From Saprospiraceae bacterium (GTDB lineage: Bacteria; Bacteroidota; Bacteroidia; Chitinophagales; Saprospiraceae), in assembly GCA_013042795.1 (NCBI GenBank), contig JABDPK010000015.1, forward strand, positions 1 to 29,924: a stretch of DNA of 29,924 nucleotides, given 5' to 3'. Shown here piece after piece: positions 7,951 through 16,395 of the stretch (its first letter is position 1; the number at the start of each line of letters is the position of its first letter). The position numbers and the translations under genes were made by a program. The notes under the pieces were generated by a model, which searched no databases, had not been told where the DNA came from, and was given only the letters and a program-made list of their open reading frames with translations.

Positions 7951-8377
7951 TCATTCAGGAATTTTTTTAAACAACTGAATAGTAATCTTATGCTTAATTC
8001 TAACTTAATTTGAAAAGAAAGTAAGAATGATTCTGAATCTATAAATAGTCTTTTATGTATCAAAATACTCTTTTATGAAAGAATATTAAGACAGGGATTG
8101 AGAATAAGCAATGATTGGAATCATCCGAAACCTTGATTCATTCACTTATTCAGTTTACCTGAATAATAAAATAAGAATGTTGCAACAAGTAGTTTAACTG
8201 AGTGTATTATGAAAGCAAAGAATGATTTGCTAATGATAAATCCTTGATCTGAAAATGTAATGGAAAAAGAGAAATTGAAATATTCAATTCGATATCTGTA
8301 TTAGTTATTTCAATAATTGATAATTAGGTATTTGATCTTAAGTGTCTCAGGATTTAGATATTATACCTAGAAATATC
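7951..8377. other. 427-base gene-free region between HTCS and surA
   Basis: AT-rich, with no plausible coding frame of its own. It holds the HTCS upstream region, a 9-mer direct repeat with a 20-base period (8049-8077), nested dyads (GAATAAG 8102-8108 with CTTATTC 8145-8151, and GAATCA 8118-8123 with TGATTC 8134-8139) and a hairpin next to the surA stop (8356-8378). No full Bacteroidota promoter match was found by eye. Confidence 0.6.
8049..8077. repeat. Direct repeat of a 9-mer at 20-bp period, possible operator
   Basis: TCTTTTATG occurs at 8049-8057 and again at 8069-8077, exactly 20 bases apart, about two helical turns. It lies about 100-125 bases upstream of the HTCS start. AraC-type dimers often bind direct repeats with about 20-bp spacing, so autoregulation is a reasonable guess. 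In AT-rich DNA chance occurrence is possible. Confidence 0.35.
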
Positions 8378-8378
8378 T
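8356..8378 (-). terminator. AT-rich hairpin at the end of surA
   Basis: AGATATT (8356-8362) pairs with AATATCT (8372-8378) across a nine-base loop; the stem touches the last base of the surA stop codon. It is AT-rich with no T-run after it, so it is a weak candidate for the end of the long minus-strand transcript. Confidence 0.3.
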
Positions 8379-9724
8379 CAATTATTAATAAACTCCTCCA
8401 CATCCGGACAATTGATATAGTCCTTGTCAAATTCGATATAAGTATCTTTAAGTTTCTCCTCAATCCATTTTCCAAAATATTCAGCCTTCTTGCTCTCTTT
8501 TGCAAATTTCTGAATCTTGGTGTAATCCAGATCGAGGCTGGCTCGATGAGGACGGGTTTTTGATATGAGCTTGACGATCCTGTAGTAAGTTTCCCCGGTA
8601 GGCAGGGGATATTCAAGCGGTTGTGAGATGTCTCCGATGTCCATGTCTTCAATGGCAAAATATATCTCCGTAGGAAGTTCTGCTGTTTCAAATATTGTTT
8701 TGCCGGTATTCGGGTTTTGCACAGAACCATTATTATGATAACTTGGAACATCCTCAAGAGAATATTTTTTTACGGCCTGTGAAAAAGAGATCTTGTTATT
8801 TTCGAGGTCGACTTTTATAGAATCAAGTTTAATCCTTGCGCTATCTCTGTCTGCTTCGGTTATTTCCGGTTTAATGAGGATGTGTTTGACTCTCAATTTA
8901 TTTCCTCTACGTTCACTGACCGCCATGATATGAAAACCAAATTCAGTCTCTACCGGTTCTGACAATTCATTGAGATCCAGAGCATATGCAGTGGCCTCAA
9001 ATTCCTGGACAAAAGTTCCTCTTTCGGCAAATCCAAGATCTCCGCCCCTGTTGCCTGACCCGGGGTCATCTGAGAACTTTTTAGCCAATTCTGCAAAATC
9101 TTCACCTTCTAAAATTTTCTTTCTCAGGTCAAGTATTTTCTTCAGTGCCCTGGTACGTTCTTCCTTATTCACTTCCGGTTTAACAACTATTTCTGAAATC
9201 TCTACTTCAGCATTGAGGTATGGAATACTGTCTACGGGAATTCCACTGAAGAATTCCTTTACTTCTTTTGGTGTGATATCAACTTCGGTCATAACCTGGT
9301 TCTGCATTCTTTCTGCCAGCATTTGTCCTTCCAGGTCTTCCCTCAGGTTATCACGCATTTCATTGATTGTCATACCATAATACTCCTCGAAAAATGCTTC
9401 ATCACCGTTCATTTGTCGCAACACACCTTCAATTCTAAAATCAAGATTTGCTTCCAGTTCATCTTCAGATACTTCAATACTATCAAGCCTTGCCTGGTGA
9501 ACGATCAGTTTTTGACCAATTATAGATTGAAATATTTCACATTTGAGATCAGGGTTGAGTCCGCCTGTTTTATCCCTTGCATAGGCAAACTGGCTTTCTA
9601 TATCTGATAGAAGTATTGTTTCTGTACCAACCTTGCACACGACCTTATCAATGATGAGTTTATCCTGGGATCTGGCAGGAAGGATAAAAATGAATAACAA
9701 TGCAATGATTATAGTGTACTTCAT
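8378..9724 (-). CDS. surA: SurA-like periplasmic peptidyl-prolyl isomerase/chaperone
   Basis: 448 residues from ATG at 9724. The frame extends one codon upstream to a TTG at 9727, but ATG gives the clean signal peptide (MKYTIIIALL to about S19) and a TGATG one-base overlap with the upstream stop. The SurA N-terminal helical domain runs from about 22 to 165 (INEMRDNLREDLEGQMLAER typical). Parvulin domain 1 lies at about 172-272, with the standard EDFAELAKKFSDDPGS, GGDLGF and FGFHIMAV. A second, more divergent parvulin-like domain at about 276-390 starts RVKHILIKPE but lacks a GGDLGF-type loop. A C-terminal helix closes the protein. Known role of the family: escorting unfolded outer-membrane proteins through the periplasm to the BAM complex. 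It is last in the run of three SurA-like genes. Confidence 0.92.
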   Translation of the reverse strand: MKYTIIIALLFIFILPARSQDKLIIDKVVCKVGTETILLSDIESQFAYARDKTGGLNPDLKCEIFQSIIGQKLIVHQARLDSIEVSEDELEANLDFRIEGVLRQMNGDEAFFEEYYGMTINEMRDNLREDLEGQMLAERMQNQVMTEVDITPKEVKEFFSGIPVDSIPYLNAEVEISEIVVKPEVNKEERTRALKKILDLRKKILEGEDFAELAKKFSDDPGSGNRGGDLGFAERGTFVQEFEATAYALDLNELSEPVETEFGFHIMAVSERRGNKLRVKHILIKPEITEADRDSARIKLDSIKVDLENNKISFSQAVKKYSLEDVPSYHNNGSVQNPNTGKTIFETAELPTEIYFAIEDMDIGDISQPLEYPLPTGETYYRIVKLISKTRPHRASLDLDYTKIQKFAKESKKAEYFGKWIEEKLKDTYIEFDKDYINCPDVEEFINN

Positions 9725-10560
9725 CAATTTAGCTTTGAATATATTTTGATATTCTTGTTTTTAATTTTCTCTTTAAACAACTCACTTTTCATCCTGGCCA
9801 ACAAATCTGATGCCCGATTTCTCAATATGCGCTGCCGCAATATATTATAATAAAACCGAACGGGAACTTCTTCTCCGGGATTTACTATTTGCAGGATTTT
9901 AACATAATATTTGAAACGTTCATCACTGTAATCGTATTCTTCGGCTCTTTTCAGGGAAATCCTGTTGAATAATTGTTCAGGGATCAGTGTTTTTAAATCG
10001 GATATATACTGCCAGTGGTCAATATCCAGATGTACGAGTCCGCGTTCTTTAAGTACATATGATCTGATGGCAGGTAGATCTTCAGTTTTCCAAAGTGTAT
10101 TAAGAGTATCATCAACCTTGTCCAGCTTGATCTTGACCAGAAAGTACCTGGCTATCGGCTCTGATATCGAAAACTCATCTTTATGCTTTTCGAAATAGGA
10201 ATTCAGTTGATTATTGGTAATGACAGTATCAAGATTGGTTTTTAGAAAAGCTTCTTCATATTGATGGATGAAAAGAGACTTCCTGTAGTCTTCAACCAGC
10301 TCTGAAATCTTTTCATCCTTTCTTACATGTTTTCTAGACTCTTCGAATAGAATGTGATCCATTAACCAGCCGTCAGTATAATTTTTGATTATACTGACAG
10401 AATCTTGCTCAGATCGGGCACTTTGAAGTAATGATTCAATATCTGAGAGGTACAATTCTTCTCCAAATGCAGACGCGAGTAAAGTATCGTCAGTCCTCAC
10501 TTCCCTGGTTTGCTGACAGGATAAAAAGCAGAGGATTAACAGAGATAGGATTGTCTTCAT
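9724..10560 (-). CDS. SurA_N-like lipoprotein with degenerate or missing isomerase domain
   Basis: 278 residues. A short lipoprotein signal has FLSC with lipidated cysteine C15. The helical region about 30-135 resembles a SurA/PpiD N-terminal chaperone domain (FGEELYLSDIESLL, then helices). In place of a parvulin domain there is a divergent stretch about 140-235 (ARYFLVKIKL, then YYVKILQIVNPGEE) that keeps only the outline; the conserved GGDLG and F-phe-ATP loop motifs are absent, so isomerase activity is unlikely. It is probably a lipid-anchored holdase or partner of the flanking SurA proteins. It sits between two parvulin genes: a 23-base gap from the upstream gene and a one-base TGATG overlap with surA. 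Similar trios exist in other Bacteroidota, from memory. Confidence 0.75.
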   Translation of the reverse strand: MKTILSLLILCFLSCQQTREVRTDDTLLASAFGEELYLSDIESLLQSARSEQDSVSIIKNYTDGWLMDHILFEESRKHVRKDEKISELVEDYRKSLFIHQYEEAFLKTNLDTVITNNQLNSYFEKHKDEFSISEPIARYFLVKIKLDKVDDTLNTLWKTEDLPAIRSYVLKERGLVHLDIDHWQYISDLKTLIPEQLFNRISLKRAEEYDYSDERFKYYVKILQIVNPGEEVPVRFYYNILRQRILRNRASDLLARMKSELFKEKIKNKNIKIYSKLN

Positions 10561-10583
10561 TTGAATACAATGAATTCCAGCAT

Positions 10584-12536
10584 TTATTTTACCAATGATT
10601 TTAATACGCTTTTATTCACTTTAATCGGATAGCTTTTTGTCAGATCTTCTATCCATTTTTTTTCGAGATAGTCCTGATAGTCGGCGATAACATATCCTTT
10701 TGCTTCTTCAAGTGTTTTGCCTACCGGATTTACCAATTCAATGAACTTATAAAAAGTACTGGTCGTTTTGTCGATCTTCAATTCAGAAATTTCACCAGAT
10801 TTGAATTTTAACTCACTGAGAGTTTTGTCATTTTTATCCAGTATCAATTCTTCATATGAAATCTTCATATCCTCTACATCCTTGTATTTGTCAATTATTT
10901 TGTCATGATCTTTTTTCTGAGCATACTTATATATGGATATAAAAGCTGTTTCGTTTTCAGAATCTACCCTGTATTTCAGCACTTTCACACGCTGAGGCCA
11001 TTTATATTTAGAATTGTTTTTGTTGTAATAGGCTCTCAATCCGGTTGTGTCTTTTGAAGCTTTATCCCAGACTTCCTGTTTGGTTATTTCAAAAAGAAGA
11101 ATTCCTTCACTGTATTCCCTCATCAAAGCTTTGAAGTCAGGATATTTGTTTTCAAGGTTTTTCTCTTCATATTCCATGACTTTTTCGTCAACATATTTTT
11201 CATAAAGTTCTGAAACAGCCTGGTCGAAGGTTTTAACCTTATTATATCTCAAACGGTCTTTGACACTTTTCTTTACAAACTGGCCAAAATCATTCAACGT
11301 GTGTTTATCACCTCCAAGTTCGAACAACACCTTGTTTTCATCAAATTTTGGAGAAGACCATTTGTAGGTAAAAAACTCGTCATTTAATTGTGTAATAAAC
11401 TCATCCAGGCTTTCCTGATTACTGACATATCCGGCATCCTGCTTTACATCTTCTATTAATTTCTTTTCTGCAATACTGAATCGATCCTGGTTTGCAATTC
11501 TTGCTTTAATTCTCTTCTTAAGCAATTCAATGTTAGAGTCATCTCTTTTGCTTATTCTTTTGATGATATGGTAACCTATTTCAGTTTCCACCGGTTTGGA
11601 GTAATCCCCATCTTTTTCCAATGTGAATGCAGCATCTTCAAATATGACATCGTACTGATTGATGGCAAGAAATCCCAGGTATCCTCCTTTACCTTTTGTT
11701 TTTGAGTCGTCACTGAATTTTCCAGCCATATTTTCAAAGTTCCGTCCCTGTTGTAAAAGGAAATACACGGAATCGGCCAGTATTTTAGTTTGAGGCAATG
11801 TTCTGTTTACACCTTTTTTTCGTAAAAGGATATGTGCCAGTTCAATTTGTCCTCTTGCAGGTCTTCTATTTGTAACCTTGATTATATGATAACCCATTTT
11901 GGATTTCACCGGGTTTGAAATTTCACCGGGACTGGTTTCATACATGGCATTTTCAAACTCATAAAAACCATCAGGTAAAGGCGCGGTATAATATCCCAGG
12001 TACCCACCTTTATTTGCAGAGGACCTGTCTTCAGATAGGGTTTTACACATCATGTCAAAAGGTGATCCGGTATCAAGTTTTTTATTGATCTCATTGACCT
12101 TCATAAATGCGCCCTGTTTGACATTGTCCGAAGCTTTGGCTTCAGCCGATACGAATATATGACTCACCTCAACATCTTCTTTCATTCTTGTTACCACTTC
12201 ATCAATAAGACGATCATTGATTTCTTTGTCTTTCAAATAGGATTTAGCCAATTGCTTTCGATATCCTGCCAATTCCTGTTGTAATGTTTTTACAGTATCA
12301 AGTCCGACATCTTTTGCTTTGTGAACCTTGAGTTTGAATTTCTTGTACAAGTCAAGGTATTCCTCAATACTTTCTTTAGAATAGTCCGCATCTTTGGCAT
12401 TGTTCTTTTCATAGATATACTTGAATTCTGATACATGTACTTTTTCATCTCCTATGGAAAACAACACCTTGTCATTCTTTTGAGCATCAAGATGTATACA
12501 TGTTAAAAAAAGAGCAATTACAAAAAGCAAGCGCAT
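10584..12536 (-). CDS. Double-parvulin periplasmic peptidyl-prolyl isomerase (SurA/PpiD-like)
   Basis: 650 residues from ATG at 12536. A longer frame opens with TTG at 12554, but the ATG directly yields a signal peptide (MRLLFVIALFLTCIHLDAQ), so I prefer it. After a helical chaperone segment (about 20-118) come parvulin domain 1 at about 122-222 (VSHIFV, FDMMCKTLSED, NKGGYLGYY, MGYHIIKV) and domain 2 at about 230-328 (AHILLRKKG, FENMAGKFSDD, GGYLGFL, IGYHIIKR). The roughly 320-residue C-terminal region is helical and charged. Both isomerase domains look intact, unlike the next gene. Likely role: folding of periplasmic and outer-membrane proteins. It follows murF-alr by 56 bases. Confidence 0.88.
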   Translation of the reverse strand: MRLLFVIALFLTCIHLDAQKNDKVLFSIGDEKVHVSEFKYIYEKNNAKDADYSKESIEEYLDLYKKFKLKVHKAKDVGLDTVKTLQQELAGYRKQLAKSYLKDKEINDRLIDEVVTRMKEDVEVSHIFVSAEAKASDNVKQGAFMKVNEINKKLDTGSPFDMMCKTLSEDRSSANKGGYLGYYTAPLPDGFYEFENAMYETSPGEISNPVKSKMGYHIIKVTNRRPARGQIELAHILLRKKGVNRTLPQTKILADSVYFLLQQGRNFENMAGKFSDDSKTKGKGGYLGFLAINQYDVIFEDAAFTLEKDGDYSKPVETEIGYHIIKRISKRDDSNIELLKKRIKARIANQDRFSIAEKKLIEDVKQDAGYVSNQESLDEFITQLNDEFFTYKWSSPKFDENKVLFELGGDKHTLNDFGQFVKKSVKDRLRYNKVKTFDQAVSELYEKYVDEKVMEYEEKNLENKYPDFKALMREYSEGILLFEITKQEVWDKASKDTTGLRAYYNKNNSKYKWPQRVKVLKYRVDSENETAFISIYKYAQKKDHDKIIDKYKDVEDMKISYEELILDKNDKTLSELKFKSGEISELKIDKTTSTFYKFIELVNPVGKTLEEAKGYVIADYQDYLEKKWIEDLTKSYPIKVNKSVLKSLVK

Positions 12537-12592
12537 AGTTGAAATTTTTCGCAAAAATAAGAAATGTAGCGTAGGAAAACCGGTCTTAACAA

Positions 12593-15052
12593 TTACTTAT
12601 GAACGTATATTCTCTTAACGCGCGGGGCAATTCGACTTATGATTTCATAAGAGATCGTTTCAGAGACCTGTGCCAGTTTTTCTACATTGTTCTCATGATC
12701 AAATATGATAACTTCATCACCTGGATTTATATTTGAATGATCTGCGATATTTATCATGCATACATCCATGCATATATTTCCAATAATGGGATAATAATTA
12801 TCGTGAATTCTGACCTTCCAGTTTCCATTGCCCGCCTTCCTCAGAAAACCATCTGCATAACCAATACTTATTACGGCAATAGAAGTTTCCTTTTCCGATT
12901 TTCCAGCACGGTTATATCCTGTTGTATCTCCCTTTTTAAGCCTTTTAACCTGTAATACATGAGACTTTAATGTATGACTTCGTATTAATTTATTCCTGAG
13001 TTCGGATGTTTCATCAATACCATAAAGACCGAGGCCCAGCCGCACCATATCAAACTGATACTCAGGAAAGCGGACAACCCCGCCTGTATTCAGGATATGT
13101 TTCATCGGTTTATAATTCAGAGCTGAGCAAATAGCTTCATATCCTGTCAAAAATGTGTTTACCTGTTCATGTGTATGCGAATCATGATCTTCATTTTCGC
13201 TGGCTGCCAGATGTGAAAAAACCGATTTTACCTTGATGTTTGATGCATTCTTCAGCATTCTTATCAAAGTATCAATATTGTCCGGAATAATTCCCAGTCT
13301 GTTCATTCCGCTTTCAATTTTCAAATGAATTGACAATTCCGAATCCTCGAAAGGTGCATGTTCAATCAATTGTTTAAGCAAGTCCAGGGAATAAACTTCA
13401 GGTTCAAGATTGTATTGCCATAATGCATGAAGATTTTTGTTCTGAACATTAAAAATCATCAGCGGGAGTTTGCATTTTGCCTGCCTGATCCTTATTCCTT
13501 CATCGATGAGGGCTACCGCGAGATAATTGATTTTCCTGGATTCCAAAAATCTCGCCATCTGAACAGATCCGCTTCCATATGCTTCAGCTTTTATGACAGC
13601 CATTACCTGGGTGTCCTGGTCGAGCAATGATTTGTAGGTCTTCAGGTTATGTTCTATAGCATTAAAATCTGTTTCCAAAACAGTCTGATGTATCTGGAGG
13701 GACAGTTTATCCACCAATGTTTCAAGCCCGAATCTGCGAGCTCCCTTTACAAGAATACATGCTGAGCCGAGTGATTCAAGATTCAATTGATGGAGACATG
13801 ATCGGGTATCAGGATAATTGCTTGTTTCAATTTCATCGAAGAATTTCAAATATTCTTTTTTGATACCAATTGTAATCAGATGATCAATTCGATGAGAATG
13901 AACAATTTTTCCAAGGGAAGAATATAATTCCTCCTTATTTTTCTGCTGATCAAAATCTGTTAATACCAGTATTTTTTTCAGCTCGTTTGAATATTGGTTC
14001 TGAAAGTCGAGTCCCATTTGGATAGAAGCCATGTCAAGGGAATAACTATCATTGATAATCAGGCTGTCATTTAATCCTTCCCTGATTTCCAGTCGATTTG
14101 ATATGGCTGATAAACCACCAACTGAATATTCAATTTCTTCTTCACTCCAGCCGTCAAACAAAAGGTATGTGACCACATTCAGACAATTCTGCAATAAATC
14201 CTGATTCCTGAATGGAAGTGTAAATGTATATTCCTTGTTCTGATACTTCAGCTTACATGTAGTACTATCTGTACCAGATGCCAGTTCAAGAATCTTGATA
14301 GCTGAATCTGTCGAGGCACCCCAGTGTAATGCTCTTCCAGGGTAGAATTTTTCAAAATGATAATGTACCTGTTCAAGATCGCGGTTATAGATTATCCTTT
14401 CACATTCAGAAAACAAACTGGCTTTTTCTTCCATTTTCTGTTGCCTGGATTCAAAGCCGGAGTCATGCGCATCGCCAAGATTGCTGAAAATACCGGTATC
14501 CGGAAGGATCATCCTTTGATGCTTGATCATTTCCCCTGGTTCGGAAATACCTGCTTCTATAACCGCTATTTCGTGGTGATCTTCAATTAATAATAAAGAA
14601 AGCGGAACACCTAATTGTGAATTGTAACTCAAAGGGCTTTTGCACACATGATATTTATCTGACAGGCATTGATATAGCCATTCCTTGATAATGGTTTTGC
14701 CATTACTGCCGGTTATGGCTAATACCGGTATATCAAATTTTCGTCTGTGATAACCGGCCAGTTTCTGCAGTGCTTCAATAGTATCTTCCGTTTTTATGGC
14801 GTATGCATCTTGATATTGGGCCATATTGACTTCTTCACTTACCAGGAAAGACCTGATCCCCTTACTGTAGGCCTCTTCAATATAATTGTGACCGTTGCCA
14901 TTATTATTTTTTATGGCAATAAAAAGGACACTTCCGGAAGTTTTGATTTTTCGTGTATCGTATACAATTTGGTGAATCACATGATCCTCAGAGGATTCCC
15001 CTAAAAGGGATCCATCAACAATGTTGACCAATTCTGTGATTTTATATTCCAT
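12593..15052 (-). CDS. murF-alr: Bifunctional MurF ligase / alanine racemase fusion
   Basis: 819 residues. Residues about 1-455 form MurF: P-loop ITGSNGKT (115-120), EAGISEPGEM with E167, and a candidate carbamylated Lys in ESRQQKMEEKAS. This enzyme joins D-Ala-D-Ala to UDP-MurNAc-tripeptide. Residues about 456-819 form alanine racemase: PLP-lysine K488 in AVIKAEAYG, the RLGLGLYGI strand and the second catalytic base Y732 in SIGYADGF. The fusion couples D-alanine production to its use and is a known arrangement in Bacteroidota. Lys and Tyr, the two racemase bases, are both present. The start ATG overlaps the purD stop by one base (TAATG). It stands directly before the folding-factor genes, giving an envelope-synthesis block. 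Confidence 0.95.
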   Translation of the reverse strand: MEYKITELVNIVDGSLLGESSEDHVIHQIVYDTRKIKTSGSVLFIAIKNNNGNGHNYIEEAYSKGIRSFLVSEEVNMAQYQDAYAIKTEDTIEALQKLAGYHRRKFDIPVLAITGSNGKTIIKEWLYQCLSDKYHVCKSPLSYNSQLGVPLSLLLIEDHHEIAVIEAGISEPGEMIKHQRMILPDTGIFSNLGDAHDSGFESRQQKMEEKASLFSECERIIYNRDLEQVHYHFEKFYPGRALHWGASTDSAIKILELASGTDSTTCKLKYQNKEYTFTLPFRNQDLLQNCLNVVTYLLFDGWSEEEIEYSVGGLSAISNRLEIREGLNDSLIINDSYSLDMASIQMGLDFQNQYSNELKKILVLTDFDQQKNKEELYSSLGKIVHSHRIDHLITIGIKKEYLKFFDEIETSNYPDTRSCLHQLNLESLGSACILVKGARRFGLETLVDKLSLQIHQTVLETDFNAIEHNLKTYKSLLDQDTQVMAVIKAEAYGSGSVQMARFLESRKINYLAVALIDEGIRIRQAKCKLPLMIFNVQNKNLHALWQYNLEPEVYSLDLLKQLIEHAPFEDSELSIHLKIESGMNRLGIIPDNIDTLIRMLKNASNIKVKSVFSHLAASENEDHDSHTHEQVNTFLTGYEAICSALNYKPMKHILNTGGVVRFPEYQFDMVRLGLGLYGIDETSELRNKLIRSHTLKSHVLQVKRLKKGDTTGYNRAGKSEKETSIAVISIGYADGFLRKAGNGNWKVRIHDNYYPIIGNICMDVCMINIADHSNINPGDEVIIFDHENNVEKLAQVSETISYEIISRIAPRVKRIYVHK

Positions 15053-16311
15053 TATAGATCAAATCCAATGTCATTCCGAAAATCCATTTTTTCGAATTGT
15101 ATGCGCTTAATGTTTCGAAGAGATTTATGAATTGCGGCTCGGAAATCCTTTTCAAGGCTTGTTATGGCCATAACACGGCCTCCATTAGTAAGTGTTTTCG
15201 TCTCAGTTGTTTTCGTCCCGGCATGGAATACAATGGAATCCTCTACTGCTTCAATCCCTGTAATGAGTTTGTTTTTTTCATATGATTCAGGGTAACCTCC
15301 CGAAACAAGCATGATGGTTGCTGCACTTTCTTCTGAAATCTCAACATGACAGTTATTTATACTTTTATCTGAAATGGCCTCAAGGATATCTACAAAATCA
15401 TTCTTAATTCGTGGTATTACAACTTCAGTCTCAGGATCTCCCAGACGGCAGTTATACTCAATGACAAACGGGTCTTCATCTACTTTAATCAAACCAAGGA
15501 ATATGAAGCCTTTATAAGTATATGCTCTTTTATTCAGACCATGAATCGTAGGTTCTATTATTTGATCTTTTACCTTTTGCATTAGCTCATCACTGACAAA
15601 AGGGACTGGTGATACAGCACCCATTCCGCCTGTATTCAGACCGGTATCTCCTTCTCCAATACGTTTGTAATCTTTTGCAACAGGAAGAATCTGATAGCCT
15701 TCTCCATCTGTAGCAACAAATACAGAAAACTCGATACCATCCAGAAACTCTTCAATAACCACAGTTTCCGAGGCCTGGCCAAACTGCCCTTCCAGCATTT
15801 TGCGTAATGCATCTTTAGCCTGTGTTTTGTCATCAATGATCAGTACACCTTTCCCCGCTGCCAGACCATCCGCCTTCAGAACAATTTTATCTTTTTGCTG
15901 ATCAATGAATTCAAAGCCTTTTTCGATACTGGCTTTTGTGATAGTCAGGTATCCTGCAGTAGGAATATTGAATTCCTTCATAAAATCATTAGCAAACGCT
16001 TTTGATCCTTCCAATTGAGATGCTTGTTTTGATGGTCCTATGACATGAACTTCATGATCATTGAAATAATCATAGATACCTTCAACCAAAGGAGCTTCGG
16101 GACCAACTACAATGAGATGAATATCCTCTTTGTCAACAAAACTTTGTACTTCTTCAAAATCCAGGATGTTGAGATTAACATTTGTCCCGGTATTTGATGT
16201 CCCTGCATTTCCCGGTGCAATAAAAAGTTTTTTGCATTTGGGACTTTGACTTATTTTCCAACTCAAGGCATGTTCACGGCCGCCGCTTCCCAGGATCAGG
16301 ATATTTTTCAT
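15052..16311 (-). CDS. purD: Phosphoribosylamine-glycine ligase
   Basis: 419 residues, normal for GARS. The N-terminal GSGGREHALSW (8-18), ATP-grasp KADGLAAGKGV (146-156), the glycine/phosphate loop with NTGGMGAVSP (226-235) and the metal-binding EYNCRLGDPETE (285-296) are all intact. It catalyses the ATP-dependent joining of 5-phosphoribosylamine and glycine, the second step of IMP synthesis, in the cytoplasm. The stop overlaps the murF-alr start by one base, so purine and peptidoglycan precursor genes share a transcript and are probably translationally coupled. An 84-base gap separates it from the ABC ATPase gene and holds a hairpin and a partial promoter match, so it may have its own promoter. 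Confidence 0.97.
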   Translation of the reverse strand: MKNILILGSGGREHALSWKISQSPKCKKLFIAPGNAGTSNTGTNVNLNILDFEEVQSFVDKEDIHLIVVGPEAPLVEGIYDYFNDHEVHVIGPSKQASQLEGSKAFANDFMKEFNIPTAGYLTITKASIEKGFEFIDQQKDKIVLKADGLAAGKGVLIIDDKTQAKDALRKMLEGQFGQASETVVIEEFLDGIEFSVFVATDGEGYQILPVAKDYKRIGEGDTGLNTGGMGAVSPVPFVSDELMQKVKDQIIEPTIHGLNKRAYTYKGFIFLGLIKVDEDPFVIEYNCRLGDPETEVVIPRIKNDFVDILEAISDKSINNCHVEISEESAATIMLVSGGYPESYEKNKLITGIEAVEDSIVFHAGTKTTETKTLTNGGRVMAITSLEKDFRAAIHKSLRNIKRIQFEKMDFRNDIGFDL

Positions 16312-16331
16312 GTGTAGTGCGATATTTTGGA

Positions 16332-16339
16332 CAAAAATA
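16332..16339 (-). promoter_or_regulatory. Candidate -7 element for purD (TAnnTTTG)
   Basis: On the minus strand these bases read TATTTTTG, an exact match to the Bacteroidota -7 consensus, about 20 bases before the purD ATG. No TTG lies at the expected -33 spacing, so the match is half-complete and could be chance. Confidence 0.25.
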
Positions 16340-16355
16340 AAACTTATAAGATGGA

Positions 16356-16374
16356 TATACCTTTTTCAGGTATA
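16356..16374 (-). terminator. Hairpin between ABC ATPase gene and purD
   Basis: TATACC (16356-16361), seven-base loop, GGTATA (16369-16374); an alternative longer-range pairing is CTTATA 16343-16348 with TATAAG 16371-16376. On the minus strand it follows the ATPase stop by about 21 bases and a T-rich stretch comes about 12 bases later. It is a possible partial terminator or attenuator before purD. Confidence 0.3.
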
Positions 16375-16395
16375 AGCTTAAAACAAGCAGAGGAA

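Noticed and set aside
8347..8757. 136-aa minus-strand frame overlapping the end of surA
   Set aside because: It is another frame of the surA coding region, with composition unlike a real protein and no signal or motif.
9725..9727. TTG as the start of SurA
   Set aside because: The adjacent ATG at 9724 gives the same signal peptide, a standard start codon and a TGATG coupling to the upstream gene.
12537..12554. TTG start adding six residues to the 650-aa parvulin protein
   Set aside because: The ATG at 12536 opens directly into the signal peptide; the extra MRKIST is not needed.
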